From: Candidatus Kirkpatrickella diaphorinae
GTDB lineage: Bacteria; Pseudomonadota; Alphaproteobacteria; Acetobacterales; Acetobacteraceae
Length of the DNA stretch: 64,000 nucleotides
Assembly: GCF_025736875.1 (NCBI RefSeq)
Contig: NZ_CP107052.1
Span: 2,002,501 to 2,066,500, forward strand
Direction of reading: 5' to 3'
The position numbers and the translations under genes are program-made. The notes under the pieces were generated by a model, which saw only the letters and a program-made list of their open reading frames with translations, was not told where the DNA came from and searched no databases. Shown one piece after another: positions 15,943-24,547 of this stretch (positions within the stretch are counted from its first letter, which is position 1; every line of letters starts with the position of its first letter).

Positions 15943-17388
15943 CTAATCATGTCTGGCCCGTGCTTTGGCGGCTTTGGCAGGCGCCGCTTTTGCCGGACTG
16001 CGCGGTCGGGGCGCAGGTTTCGGGGCTTTGCGGGTCGCTTTGGATGACGATTTGGCGGTTGCCTTGACCGATGTTTTCGCGGCGGGTCTCGCTGTGCTCT
16101 TCTTTGGGGCACTCGCTGTTTTAGCCGGGGCTTTCACAGCTTTTTTGGGCGCGGCTTTCACCGGGGATCTGGTTGCAGACGCCGCTTTTTTCTTCGCGGC
16201 GACTTTCACGGCCGGGTTTTCTTTCTTTACCGGATTTTCGGCCGTTTTTGACGTGGCTTCAGGGGCCTTCTTCGGCTTGGCGGCGGCCTTGCGGGGCTTT
16301 TTCGGCTCCGTCATCCAAGGTGGGAAGATATAGACGCGCCGTTGATTCATCGCGCTGCGGGATGCTGCGGCCCGCGTATAGACGCGCCGTCTCGCCCGCA
16401 TGACAGCGCCGAGCGGCTGGTGTTCAATCAGCCCATGCCAGGGGGCGAAAGAGAGTGCGTCATCAATGGCGCGGGATAATTCCTCCGACCAGCCTTCCTG
16501 AGGAGGCACAGTGAGTGTCGCCACAATCAGATAGGGATTATTCTCCTCCGGCCAGACGACCGACGCATCTTCAATGGGATTCATTTCCTCATCCCGACGC
16601 AATTGCGCGCGCAGCGTCCAGCTCCCGCCCTCCTGCCGCATAACATCCGCGACGGCGTTTCTCAACGCATCCGGGTCGGAATCAACGTTCAGCATTTTTT
16701 TGGAGAGGGCCTGAAAGTTTTCAGACTCAGGGAATATACCCAGTTTCGCGACATAACGGCCGAACCTGATCGGCGCCTGCGTGAAAAAACACTCGCCCAA
16801 AGGGTGAGTCGGCACGTGGCCACCCAGGACGTCAAGCGGGGTGACAGGGTGGCCAAACCGGGTCGCGACCTTCTGGATCGGTCGGAAGACGCGTGACATC
16901 GTCGTCTTCATCCATAACATGCGCTCTGTCGTCAGGGCGAGCAGCCTGAGGGAATGAAGAAATTTTTTGGGCGAAGGGGCGGAGAAGGCGCGCCCCGTCG
17001 CGAAGAGAAAATCCTGCACCTGATGATTTTTTGCCTCAGGCAAAAGCTTGCCTTTTACACCCGCAATCTTGACGGCAAATCCGCGCGGGACCGACACGGT
17101 GTCAGGCAGCGGGTCACCAGGAATTGTGGAAAGCCTTATCGTCGCCTCGTAGGAACCCGGTTTGGTGAACAGGCCTTGCGCCAGTTCCCGCGGGAGATCA
17201 TCATGGACGGTCAGGATGCCGCGCAGCAATCCAATGCTTTTGACATGGACGCCGCGACCCGCACGGGCGCGCTTTCTGAATACAAGTTTCTCAATCTTGA
17301 CGATGGTGGATAACAGGCCGTCCTGTATTTTTTCCTCATCATCTGACTTGTGTTCAAGCCCGGGATCGAACGGGATGGCATTGCGCAC
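15943..17388 (-). CDS. catalase-family heme protein with histone H1-like Lys/Ala/Pro tail
   Basis: Residues 1 to about 350 are a reduced catalase-fold domain. H48 in GVHVKS lines up with the distal catalytic His, RGFAVK (about 101-106) matches the catalase motif, the Asn in AKNHQ (near 120) matches the second active-site residue, and Y337 in RRVYTR is a candidate proximal heme ligand. This matches the small catalase-related group that may act as a peroxidase. Residues 361-481 are a low-complexity tail with about 29 Lys in 121 residues plus many Ala and Pro, like histone H1 or AlgP. No signal peptide is present. The tail suggests binding to nucleic acid or another polyanion. The 97-bp spacer to the aldo/keto reductase gene allows co-expression. 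Confidence 0.82.
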   Translation of the reverse strand: MRNAIPFDPGLEHKSDDEEKIQDGLLSTIVKIEKLVFRKRARAGRGVHVKSIGLLRGILTVHDDLPRELAQGLFTKPGSYEATIRLSTIPGDPLPDTVSVPRGFAVKIAGVKGKLLPEAKNHQVQDFLFATGRAFSAPSPKKFLHSLRLLALTTERMLWMKTTMSRVFRPIQKVATRFGHPVTPLDVLGGHVPTHPLGECFFTQAPIRFGRYVAKLGIFPESENFQALSKKMLNVDSDPDALRNAVADVMRQEGGSWTLRAQLRRDEEMNPIEDASVVWPEENNPYLIVATLTVPPQEGWSEELSRAIDDALSFAPWHGLIEHQPLGAVMRARRRVYTRAAASRSAMNQRRVYIFPPWMTEPKKPRKAAAKPKKAPEATSKTAENPVKKENPAVKVAAKKKAASATRSPVKAAPKKAVKAPAKTASAPKKSTARPAAKTSVKATAKSSSKATRKAPKPAPRPRSPAKAAPAKAAKARARHD

Positions 17389-17700
17389 ACTTTTGCTCCT
17401 GGTGATGAATGACCGCAGGGAAAACAGTTGACAAAGTCACTCGTTGCATTTTGCCATTAACATTGTGACGTATGAGGCACGGTTTTCTGCGGGTTTCGGT
17501 TAAATGCGGCGCGGCGAAATTAATTTCTGCGACTTTATCGCAACAATCCGAATGGCAATCCTGCTGAAAGATAAAAGGCCCGGGAAATTTTTCCTTAACC
17601 TCTCTTGCTGAAGTTTTGAAACTGTATAACGTTAGCTCTCCTGCACGTGCGTGTCCGAGGGGCGGGACCGCATATTGACCGTCAAACACTGGCGAGAAAC
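17389..17700. other. 312-bp divergent spacer, catalase-like gene / TonB receptor
   Basis: No gene is supported here. It should hold promoters for the two divergent genes. A TATAAC box near 17627 could be a -10 element for the receptor, but no good -35 element stands at the right distance, and I found no clear Fur box. Confidence 0.4.
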
Positions 17701-20073
17701 ATGAATTTCACGAAAATATGCCGGATCAAACCGGGCCCTGATTTCCCTCAAATTCTGTTGCGCAGCCTGATCGGCGTTGCGGCCATGTGCGGTTTCGAGG
17801 ATGTCGCCCGTGCCGCCGCCCCGTCAGAATGTCCGGCACCGCGCGCCGAGATGATGAAGGGAAACGTTAAATCGGCGGCCAGCGCACCATGCGGCAACGC
17901 TTCCTGCCCCGCCGCCCCGTCAAACGGGGATTCGGGATGGGTTTGCGGGGGGCATGAGCATATTAAAGTTAAAGCGCGGACAGATGCGCTTGCCCGGCAA
18001 TCGGAAATCGGGGGTCGCCTCGGGCTGAGTCTTCAACATAATCCGGCGACAATCGACGTCGTCAGTCATGATCTGATGGCGTCGCGCGGCTATATGAAAT
18101 CGACTGACGCCGCGGCGGCGGCCCCGGGCGTGACATGGGGCGGTGCGCCGGGCAACCCCAGCCAATTTGTGGTGCGCGGGTTTCTATCCAATCAGATCAA
18201 CGTTCTGCGTGACGGCATTTATCTCGGTCCGTCGACGATGGTGACGCGTCCGTTCAACAGCTTTAATCTCGACTCCATGCAGGTCATGCAGGGACCGGCT
18301 TCCATGCTTTATGGTCAGGGCTCGGTAGGCGGCACGATTGATATGGTGACGCGCAAGCCCGATCTGACGAAGCGGAAAATCAATCTTGAAGCGGGCTATG
18401 GCAGTTTCAATTCGGTCAATGCCGGGATCGACGTTTCAACGCCCATCGCAAAAAACCTGGCGGCGCGCATCGATTTCAGCCGGACATCGTCGGATGGATA
18501 TGTGGAAGGCGCAACGCCGCATAGTAATGACCTGACCGCCTCGATTTTATGGGCACCCTCGGAAAAATTCCGGGCGCGGCTGGGCGTGGATTACCTTCCG
18601 GATAAGCTCTCGACTTATTATGGCGCGCCGCTTGTGCCGCTCTCCGTCACGGGCCAACGCGTTGGGGGGTTACTGCATAGCGCCAATGGATTGGGCGTTA
18701 CGCGCGGCATGTTGTGGAAGAATTATAATATTCGCAACCCGGTCGCGAACGCCGTCAGCGCCATGCCGACCCTGCATATGACATGGCAGCCCAACCGCGC
18801 CCTCGAATTCCATAATAAGGCCTATTTTTATTACGCAAAACGGCGCTGGGAAAATGCGGAAAATTACAATTATGTCGCTGCAAATGGCATAACCGACGGT
18901 GCGGGGCAGCCAATCGCGCCAGGGCGGATCGCGCGTGATCGGTTTTATGTTTATCAAAGTCAGCATCAAGTCGGCGATACGCTGAACCTGACTTATAAAA
19001 ACCACATTTTTTCCCGCCCTAATCGCTTTGTTCTGGGTGGCGACGCTTATTATCTGCGCTTCATCCGCAATGCGGGGGCGTCGCCAACGCCTTATATGGA
19101 CAGTGTCGGTATTGATCAGACAAATGCCGGTGCTTTCGGCCCGTTTCCGGGGCAGTTTCCTTATTCAAAATCGCCAGCGACCCTCACCGACGCCGCTATT
19201 TTCATGGAAGATGTCTGGACGGTTCTCCCCAAACTCCGCATCGTCGTCGGTGCCCGCTATGATTGGCTGACGGTGAACCGGCAGAATTACCGCCAATCCG
19301 GCGCTTTCGACCCGATCTCAAGTTTCAGCCGCACCTTCAATCCATTTAATTATCGCGCTGGTCTCGTTTACGACCTCACGGACCGCATCAGCCTTTACGG
19401 CGTTTATGCGACGGGTGAAGACCCGCCCAATGGCAATATTCTGCGCGCCAATCGTAATAATTTCACCGCTTTATCTCACAGTCGCCAAGGGGAAATCGGT
19501 GTGAAAGCCGTTTCATTTCATGGCCATCTTGAGACGACACTCGCATTTTACGACATTATGCGCACGAACATCCTCGTGGCGACCGGACAGAACAGTATCG
19601 CCAATGCGGGTGAGCAGACCTCACGCGGCATTGAGTGGGCCGGGCATTTGCGTCTTGACCGGCATTGGCGCTTTGATGCCAATCTCGCTTACACAGATGC
19701 GCATTATGGCGCGGGCTTCCAGCCATCGCCGGGCGTCAACGCGACCTTTAAGCAAGTGCCGAACGTCCCTGGCATGACGGCTAACCTTTGGGGTGTCTGG
19801 TCTCACCCGAGAGATCTGCCGATCGAATTCGGGGCTGGCATGCAATATGTCTCCGCCCGAAAAGGGAATTACACGAACACGCTAACCCTCAATAATTATG
19901 CGCTCGTCAACATTTATGCAGCGTGGGATGTTCATAAAAACATCCGCCTTTACGGCCGTATCGATAATCTTGGCGATAAACGTTTTGTGCAATGGGCGGA
20001 TACGAGTTACCCGTCAGAAGTCATTATCGGCACGCCAAGGGCTTTTTCCTTCAATATGCAGGCACAATTTTGA
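17701..20073 (+). CDS. TonB-dependent siderophore-type receptor
   Basis: This 790-residue outer-membrane beta-barrel receptor has a signal peptide ending near ARAAA (about 40). A TonB-box-like segment, HIKVKAR, follows near residue 85. The plug domain has VRGF near 160 and the LYGQGSVGGTIDMVTRKP motif near 205-222. The protein ends in an aromatic residue (QAQF), as outer-membrane barrels do. I chose the ATG at 17701 because it gives a sensible signal peptide. An in-frame GTG at 17647 would add 18 residues. Four cysteines lie between the signal peptide and the TonB box, which is unusual. The ATPase, binding-protein and permease genes follow with overlaps, so it loads an ABC importer, probably for a ferric siderophore. 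Confidence 0.9.
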   Translation: MNFTKICRIKPGPDFPQILLRSLIGVAAMCGFEDVARAAAPSECPAPRAEMMKGNVKSAASAPCGNASCPAAPSNGDSGWVCGGHEHIKVKARTDALARQSEIGGRLGLSLQHNPATIDVVSHDLMASRGYMKSTDAAAAAPGVTWGGAPGNPSQFVVRGFLSNQINVLRDGIYLGPSTMVTRPFNSFNLDSMQVMQGPASMLYGQGSVGGTIDMVTRKPDLTKRKINLEAGYGSFNSVNAGIDVSTPIAKNLAARIDFSRTSSDGYVEGATPHSNDLTASILWAPSEKFRARLGVDYLPDKLSTYYGAPLVPLSVTGQRVGGLLHSANGLGVTRGMLWKNYNIRNPVANAVSAMPTLHMTWQPNRALEFHNKAYFYYAKRRWENAENYNYVAANGITDGAGQPIAPGRIARDRFYVYQSQHQVGDTLNLTYKNHIFSRPNRFVLGGDAYYLRFIRNAGASPTPYMDSVGIDQTNAGAFGPFPGQFPYSKSPATLTDAAIFMEDVWTVLPKLRIVVGARYDWLTVNRQNYRQSGAFDPISSFSRTFNPFNYRAGLVYDLTDRISLYGVYATGEDPPNGNILRANRNNFTALSHSRQGEIGVKAVSFHGHLETTLAFYDIMRTNILVATGQNSIANAGEQTSRGIEWAGHLRLDRHWRFDANLAYTDAHYGAGFQPSPGVNATFKQVPNVPGMTANLWGVWSHPRDLPIEFGAGMQYVSARKGNYTNTLTLNNYALVNIYAAWDVHKNIRLYGRIDNLGDKRFVQWADTSYPSEVIIGTPRAFSFNMQAQF

Positions 20074-20819
20074 CATCGCCATTCATCAGAATTGAGGTCA
20101 CGCAGGATGGTCAATCGCGAACCATCCTGCAGCCTTTCATGACGGAGGTGGCGGAAGGCGCGCATATCGGGGTGATCGGTCCGAACGGTGCGGGCAAAAC
20201 GACGTTTCTCCGCGCTCTCTCCGGGCTGGATCGCAGCCCGCACATCTCGGTCGCGATTGACGGTCAGAAACTATCGGACATGCCCCGCCAGCAAATCGCG
20301 CGGCTGATGGCCTTCCTGCCGCAGAGTGATGAGGCCGATGGGACATTTCGGGCCAGGGATTACATTTCCCTCGCGCGACTGGCCGTGCCGGGTTGGCATG
20401 AGGGCCTGATGCAGGCAGCCGCCGCCACGTGTGGCATCATCAACCTGCTGGATCGTCAGCTGGGCGCGTTGTCAGGCGGGGAACGTCAGAAAATCATGCT
20501 GGCGCGGTGCCTCGCGCAGCAACCCCGCATTCTTCTACTGGATGAGCCGACGAACCATCTGGATGTCGCGTCGCGAATAAAAATCCTCCATTTGCTCGGG
20601 GACCTGCCCATTACCGTCATCTGCGTGCTACATGATCTCACCCTGGTGCCGGAATTCGCATCACAAATAATGCTTTTTGATAAGGGCGCTCTCATTGCAA
20701 ATGCGCGTCCTGACGCCGTTTTTCAGTCTGATGATTTCAGGGCGGCGTTGCGCTTGTCCGCCACGGAAATCGATGTGGATGGTCGGAGGCGGGGCTATAT
20801 CTTCGCGCCGCACCCATGA
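20070..20819 (+). CDS. FecE/FhuC-type ABC transporter ATP-binding protein
   Basis: This 249-residue ATPase powers import of a metal chelate. It has Walker A GPNGAGKT (37-44), the signature LSGGERQK near 138, Walker B ILLLDEPTNHLD near 157, and the switch His in LHDLT near 190. The TTG at 20070 overlaps the receptor stop codon (TTGA). It is the only start that keeps the conserved N-terminal strand without running deep into the receptor gene. No strong ribosome binding site is visible, so translation is probably coupled to the receptor. It overlaps the next gene by 4 bp. Confidence 0.9.
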   Translation: MTSPFIRIEVTQDGQSRTILQPFMTEVAEGAHIGVIGPNGAGKTTFLRALSGLDRSPHISVAIDGQKLSDMPRQQIARLMAFLPQSDEADGTFRARDYISLARLAVPGWHEGLMQAAAATCGIINLLDRQLGALSGGERQKIMLARCLAQQPRILLLDEPTNHLDVASRIKILHLLGDLPITVICVLHDLTLVPEFASQIMLFDKGALIANARPDAVFQSDDFRAALRLSATEIDVDGRRRGYIFAPHP

Positions 20820-21787
20820 GAGGCTGGCGCGCCGCCTTCTTCCCCCTGTTCCTCTTCCTGATGATGCGGGAGGCGGAGACGGCGCCTTCTCAATACCCTC
20901 TCACCATTTCCAATTGCGGCGCGGAGATTCTCATTCCGCGAAAGCCACATTGTGCAATTTTCCACGATGTGAATATTGCGGAGATGGGTTTCGCCCTGCA
21001 CCTCCAGAATGAGATGTGCGGGGTGACCGGTATTTCCGGCTGGAATAAAGAGACGCCTTCTTTCCGCAAACTGCGTGGAAACGTGCCTGAGCGCGCACCG
21101 CGTTATCCAAGCCTGGAGACGCTCATCGCATCCCATGCGGATCTCTTCGTGGCGGGGTGGAATTACGGCATGAATCCAGGCGGTGACGTGACGCCGGAGA
21201 GATTGGCGCGCTATCACGTCCCCGCCATCATTCTGTCGGAAAGCTGTCTGCGGCAATGGCATCATCCGCATTTTCCCGTCACATTAGATGCTTTGCTTTA
21301 CAACGACCTGCTGCGTCTGGGCCGCATCTTTGACAGGCAGGATGTAGCGCAATCTCTGGTCGCTTCCATGAAAGCCCGCGTTGCGGCGGTCCGGGCACGC
21401 ATCGCTGGGCAACGCGCCGTGCCTGTTTTCCTCTATGATTCGGGCACGGACGCTCCTTTGACGGCGGGGCGCTACGCATTGGCCTCGCGAATAATCACCC
21501 TCGCGGGCGGGCGCAATATTGCCGACGATCTCCCCACAAATTGGGGGCGCACAAGCTGGGAACGGGTGGCGATGCGACAGCCGGAAGCATTGATATTTGT
21601 CGATTACGGGCAAGGCGTCTCCCAGAAGGCGCATTGGGTGCGCCATCAGCGGCTTTTGCAACAGAGCCCCGCCGTGAGACATCACCATTATATTGCCCTG
21701 CCATATGACGCGCTCACGCCTGGGCCGGCCAATATTGATGCGATCGAAGCACTCGCGCGGTTTCTGCATCCGGACCAGAAAATGTGA
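20816..21787 (+). CDS. periplasmic metal-chelate binding protein (FecB/BtuF-like)
   Basis: This 323-residue class III solute-binding protein starts with a signal peptide (MRGWRAAFFPLFLFLMMREAETA). The mature start has the family pattern NCGAEI followed by a Pro-x-x-x-hydrophobic segment, and a long alpha helix would join two lobes. It delivers a ferric siderophore or a similar chelate to the permease. It has no lipobox. The ATG at 20816 overlaps the ATPase stop (ATGA), and the gene overlaps the permease gene by 4 bp (GTGA). The ligand cannot be read from sequence. Confidence 0.85.
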   Translation: MRGWRAAFFPLFLFLMMREAETAPSQYPLTISNCGAEILIPRKPHCAIFHDVNIAEMGFALHLQNEMCGVTGISGWNKETPSFRKLRGNVPERAPRYPSLETLIASHADLFVAGWNYGMNPGGDVTPERLARYHVPAIILSESCLRQWHHPHFPVTLDALLYNDLLRLGRIFDRQDVAQSLVASMKARVAAVRARIAGQRAVPVFLYDSGTDAPLTAGRYALASRIITLAGGRNIADDLPTNWGRTSWERVAMRQPEALIFVDYGQGVSQKAHWVRHQRLLQQSPAVRHHHYIALPYDALTPGPANIDAIEALARFLHPDQKM

Positions 21788-22785
21788 GGCGCCTTCTGTT
21801 TTTCACCCTCATCGGGACAAGTGCCTGCGCGTTGGCACTTGCCAGCATCAGCCTCGGCCCGGTGCATTTCAGCCCGCACGCGCTTTACGCGGCGTTGATT
21901 GCAGGGCCTTTCTCACAGGATGTGACGGCGCAAATCATCTGGACATTGCGTTTTCCCCGTCTGGTTTTGGCGATCGCGGCGGGAATCGTCATGGCGCGGG
22001 CGGGGATGGCTTTACAGATCGTCACCCGAAACGGACTTGCCGACCCTTATTTATTCGGGTTGTCTTCCGGGGCATCGGCGGGCGCCATCGCCATGATCGT
22101 GTTTTTCGGTGATCAATTCGGCGTCATGACCGCTTTTACCGGGGCGATCGTCGGTGGCGGCCTGGCAACATTTTTCCTCATGACCCTGCTTTTTTCCCAA
22201 CTCAATCATCGCCCCTTCGCCGCTCCAGGTCGCCTCATATTGGCTGGTGTGGCGATTTCCTTCCTCTTCACAACATGCGCGGACCTTCTGGTTTATGCGG
22301 GGGACCGGAATACGGCGCAATCGATCCTGTTCTGGACAATGGGGAGTTTTTCGGCAGCGGATTGGCGGACACTTCCCTTTGCCTTGTGCGCCATCGCCAT
22401 CCTGTCTCTCTTCCTGAAAATCAAAGCCCTGCCCCTTGAGGCGCTGAAAGCGGGGGATGACGTGGCGCGTAGTCTCGGGGTGAGTACGTCACGTTTACGC
22501 GTGCAGACGATCCTCCTTTGCGCCCTCTCATGCGGCGCGGTGGTGGCCATAACCGGGCCGATCCCTTTTATCGGTTTGATCGTCCCGCATCTCGTGCGTG
22601 GGATGGGGCGCATGACGATCACTGAGATGACGCCCCTTGTCGGTTTGATGGGGGCGGGCCTGGCGGTCGCGTCAGACGTGACGGGTCGCGTTGTGCTTCC
22701 CGATCAGGAACTCCCGGTCGGGGTGGTCATCTCCGCGATCGGAAGTGTCTTTCTGGGATGGATGGTTGCGCGAGGGCGTATTTGA
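21784..22785 (+). CDS. FecCD-family permease
   Basis: This 333-residue inner-membrane permease has about ten helices. Typical family segments are LRFPRLVLAI near 57, GLSSGASAGA near 94, the coupling-helix motif ARSLGVS near 230, and IPFIGLIVPHLVRG near 260-275. It starts with GTG at 21784, overlapping the binding-protein stop. It is the only permease in the operon, so it probably works as a homodimer, as in BtuCD. It completes the receptor-ATPase-binding protein-permease unit. Confidence 0.92.
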   Translation: MRRLLFFTLIGTSACALALASISLGPVHFSPHALYAALIAGPFSQDVTAQIIWTLRFPRLVLAIAAGIVMARAGMALQIVTRNGLADPYLFGLSSGASAGAIAMIVFFGDQFGVMTAFTGAIVGGGLATFFLMTLLFSQLNHRPFAAPGRLILAGVAISFLFTTCADLLVYAGDRNTAQSILFWTMGSFSAADWRTLPFALCAIAILSLFLKIKALPLEALKAGDDVARSLGVSTSRLRVQTILLCALSCGAVVAITGPIPFIGLIVPHLVRGMGRMTITEMTPLVGLMGAGLAVASDVTGRVVLPDQELPVGVVISAIGSVFLGWMVARGRI

Positions 22786-22862
22786 GGCGGTCAGGCTATC
22801 ATGTCTCATCATAATGTGATTCGTGAGATTTTCGTTCGGACAAAATGCGAGAAGCGACACAC

Positions 22863-22895
22863 CGACTCGCGTTTTGAACGCGTTGGTGCGAGTCG
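22863..22895 (+). terminator. hairpin downstream of the permease gene
   Basis: CGACTCGC (22863-22870) pairs with GCGAGTCG (22888-22895), and a GCG/CGC pair lies inside the loop. It is 77 bp past the permease stop. No T-run follows, so it could be a Rho-dependent or processing structure. Confidence 0.35.
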
Positions 22896-23114
22896 CGAGG
22901 TAAAATTCCCGTGTTCGGCAGCGCAAAGTGTTATTTGTGTATGTCAGATAAAAATCATTATTCGATTGTAGATGACATCTGTATAGGTCAGGGACCGATA
23001 AATATGACGTTTATCTCGAAAATCGACGCGACAGCATGATTGGAATAAATTCTCACTCGATTTATATAAATGTAGGTTCGATTTCATCATGAATATTGGA
23101 GGGCGAGAGTAAAT

Positions 23115-23136
23115 TGATCGAGATGGTCCTCGATCA
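23115..23136. promoter_or_regulatory. 8-bp inverted repeat in the pentitol leader
   Basis: TGATCGAG and CTCGATCA are separated by 6 bp. The 22-bp palindromic layout is typical for a dimeric repressor site, but no regulator gene is nearby. Confidence 0.35.
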
Positions 23137-23289
23137 TGGAAACTGGATCATTTAAATACAAAATTTGGGACTGGTCTATCTTCTTCGCCAAAATGCCAAT
23201 GTAATCGCGCACAATGAATTTATAAAATATTTTTATATTCGGCTATCCGGGATCGGAAATTTGCCTATCTTCGGAAGGAGGCCGAGAAG

Positions 23290-23334
23290 ATGGGGAAAAA
23301 CTCACAAATTCCCGCATTAAATACTGTCGAATAA
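23290..23334 (+). CDS. possible 14-residue leader peptide
   Basis: An ATG at 23290 is preceded by GGAAGGAGG, the best Shine-Dalgarno sequence in this AT-rich spacer, and starts the 14-residue peptide MGKNSQIPALNTVE. It lies 117 bp before the first gene of the pentitol operon. It could be a leader peptide or a chance ORF. There is no further support. Confidence 0.18.
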   Translation: MGKNSQIPALNTVE

Positions 23335-23451
23335 AACAGATGATGCTGCTGGGAATAGGGTCATATCGGCAATTTTGTTACTAAGAATTGCAAAAATCTC
23401 AATAAGTTGTAAATTCCGCGCATGAATTCAGAATTTGTTAAGGAAAATCAC

Positions 23452-24222
23452 ATGCGGTCACTTCCAGAGCGATTCTCGGTTGTCGGGAAAAAAGCATTGG
23501 TCACGGGCGCATCGAGAGGTTTGGGCCAGACGATCAGCGACGTGTTGAGCGCGGCGGGTGCCGATATCGTGGCGGTAGGCCGGGATGTGGCCGCCCTCGA
23601 AGAAACGCGCAAAATCGTTGAGAATAACGGCCGCAAATGCATGACAATTGCCGCTGACCTGCGCGCCGTGGATGCGGGCGAGAAGGTTGTGGCCCAGGTC
23701 ACCGCAGAATGGGGCGCGATCGATATTCTCGTCAATAATGCGGGTATCTGCATCTCCGGCTCTCTTCTCGATTTCCCGGTTGATGACTGGGATGCGAGCT
23801 TCAACGTCAATCTTCGCGCTGCATTTCTGTTCGCACGGGCCGTTGCGCCGGGGATGATCGCGCAGAAAAGCGGTAAGATCATCAATCTCAGCTCCCAGAT
23901 CAGCAATTTCGCTATGCCGGATCACAGTGCCTATGGTGCCTCCAAAGCGGCGCTGAATGCATTGACAAAATCAATGACGGCGGAATGGGGTGCACATAAT
24001 ATCCAGGCGAATGCCGCGTGCCCGACAGCCGTCTGGACATCAATGGGTGCGGAAGTCTGGAGTGATGAAGCCGCACTGAAGAAATTCCTCGGCAACATGC
24101 CGGCCGGACGCGTTGCACAACCCCTCGAAGTGGCCGATGTGGTGCTCTTCCTGGCGTCGGCAGCGTCCGATATGGTCAATGGTCAGGATGTTTTCGTCGA
24201 TGGCGGTTACACCGCGCTGTAA
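23452..24222 (+). CDS. short-chain dehydrogenase/reductase (probable polyol dehydrogenase)
   Basis: This 256-residue classical SDR has the cofactor motif TGASRGLG (18-25), NNAG (95-98) and the catalytic triad S148, Y161, K165. It ends with the typical VDGGYT segment. An AAGGA site 8 bp upstream favours the ATG at 23452 over the in-frame ATG at 23422, which has no ribosome binding site. The downstream ribitol dehydrogenase and xylulokinase genes suggest that it oxidises a related polyol such as xylitol or arabitol, or reduces the matching ketose. That substrate is inference. Confidence 0.85.
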   Translation: MRSLPERFSVVGKKALVTGASRGLGQTISDVLSAAGADIVAVGRDVAALEETRKIVENNGRKCMTIAADLRAVDAGEKVVAQVTAEWGAIDILVNNAGICISGSLLDFPVDDWDASFNVNLRAAFLFARAVAPGMIAQKSGKIINLSSQISNFAMPDHSAYGASKAALNALTKSMTAEWGAHNIQANAACPTAVWTSMGAEVWSDEAALKKFLGNMPAGRVAQPLEVADVVLFLASAASDMVNGQDVFVDGGYTAL

Positions 24223-24284
24223 GTTCGACGCTTCAACATCATTCTATTCGTCATCATGGTGCTTTTCCCGTGATGCGACGCAGC

Positions 24285-24307
24285 TTTCCCGCCAATAAGG
24301 CGGGAAA
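24285..24307. terminator. hairpin after the first SDR gene
   Basis: TTTCCCGCC and GGCGGGAAA form a perfect 9-bp stem with a 5-nt loop, 62 bp after the stop codon. There is no U-tract on either strand, so termination would be weak. It may stabilise the mRNA end. Confidence 0.45.
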
Positions 24308-24498
24308 CTGCCCCAGTTAAATCTGGACTGAACAACTTAAAACAGAATGTTTTCAGGACGGCCGGCGCCGATTGCGCGGCTGGCCGTGAAAAGCTGCGAC
24401 CGTTTTTAGGGTCGCCCCTGCGCACCGAAAAGCGTCACATATATTTTGTGATTCCTCGGCTTTAAAATGTTTTAATTTTGGCTTAATCAATATGAAGA

Positions 24499-24515
24499 GA
24501 CTCGTTTAACGAGTC
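24499..24515. promoter_or_regulatory. 17-bp palindrome upstream of the ribitol dehydrogenase gene
   Basis: GACTCG-ttaa-type spacer-CGAGTC: a perfect 6-bp inverted repeat with a 5-bp AT spacer, 32 bp before the ATG. A second small repeat, GGGT/ACCC, at 24522-24535 directly precedes the AGGAG ribosome binding site. This could be a repressor operator or a translation-control hairpin. Confidence 0.35.
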
Positions 24516-24547
24516 GTCAAAGGGTTTTTATACCCAGGAGAATAAAT

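Larger units (their letters stand above)
22786..23451. other. 666-bp AT-rich spacer upstream of the pentitol operon
   Basis: No conserved gene is visible. From about 22920 to 23420 the DNA is clearly more AT-rich than its surroundings. It holds a hairpin (22863-22895), a second inverted repeat (23115-23136) and a 14-codon micro-ORF with a good ribosome binding site (23290-23334). It probably carries the promoter and control sites of the operon that follows. It could also be a remnant of a lost regulator gene. Confidence 0.5.
24223..24547. other. 325-bp spacer between the two SDR genes
   Basis: No gene is visible. It contains a perfect hairpin at 24285-24307, a second small hairpin near 24397-24415, and an AT-rich stretch at about 24430-24495 suited to a promoter for the ribitol dehydrogenase gene. 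A palindrome (24499-24515) lies just before that gene. Confidence 0.45.

Noticed and set aside
22786-23451. Insertion-sequence remnant
   Set aside because: AT-rich, but I found no terminal inverted repeats, target duplication or transposase-like frame.
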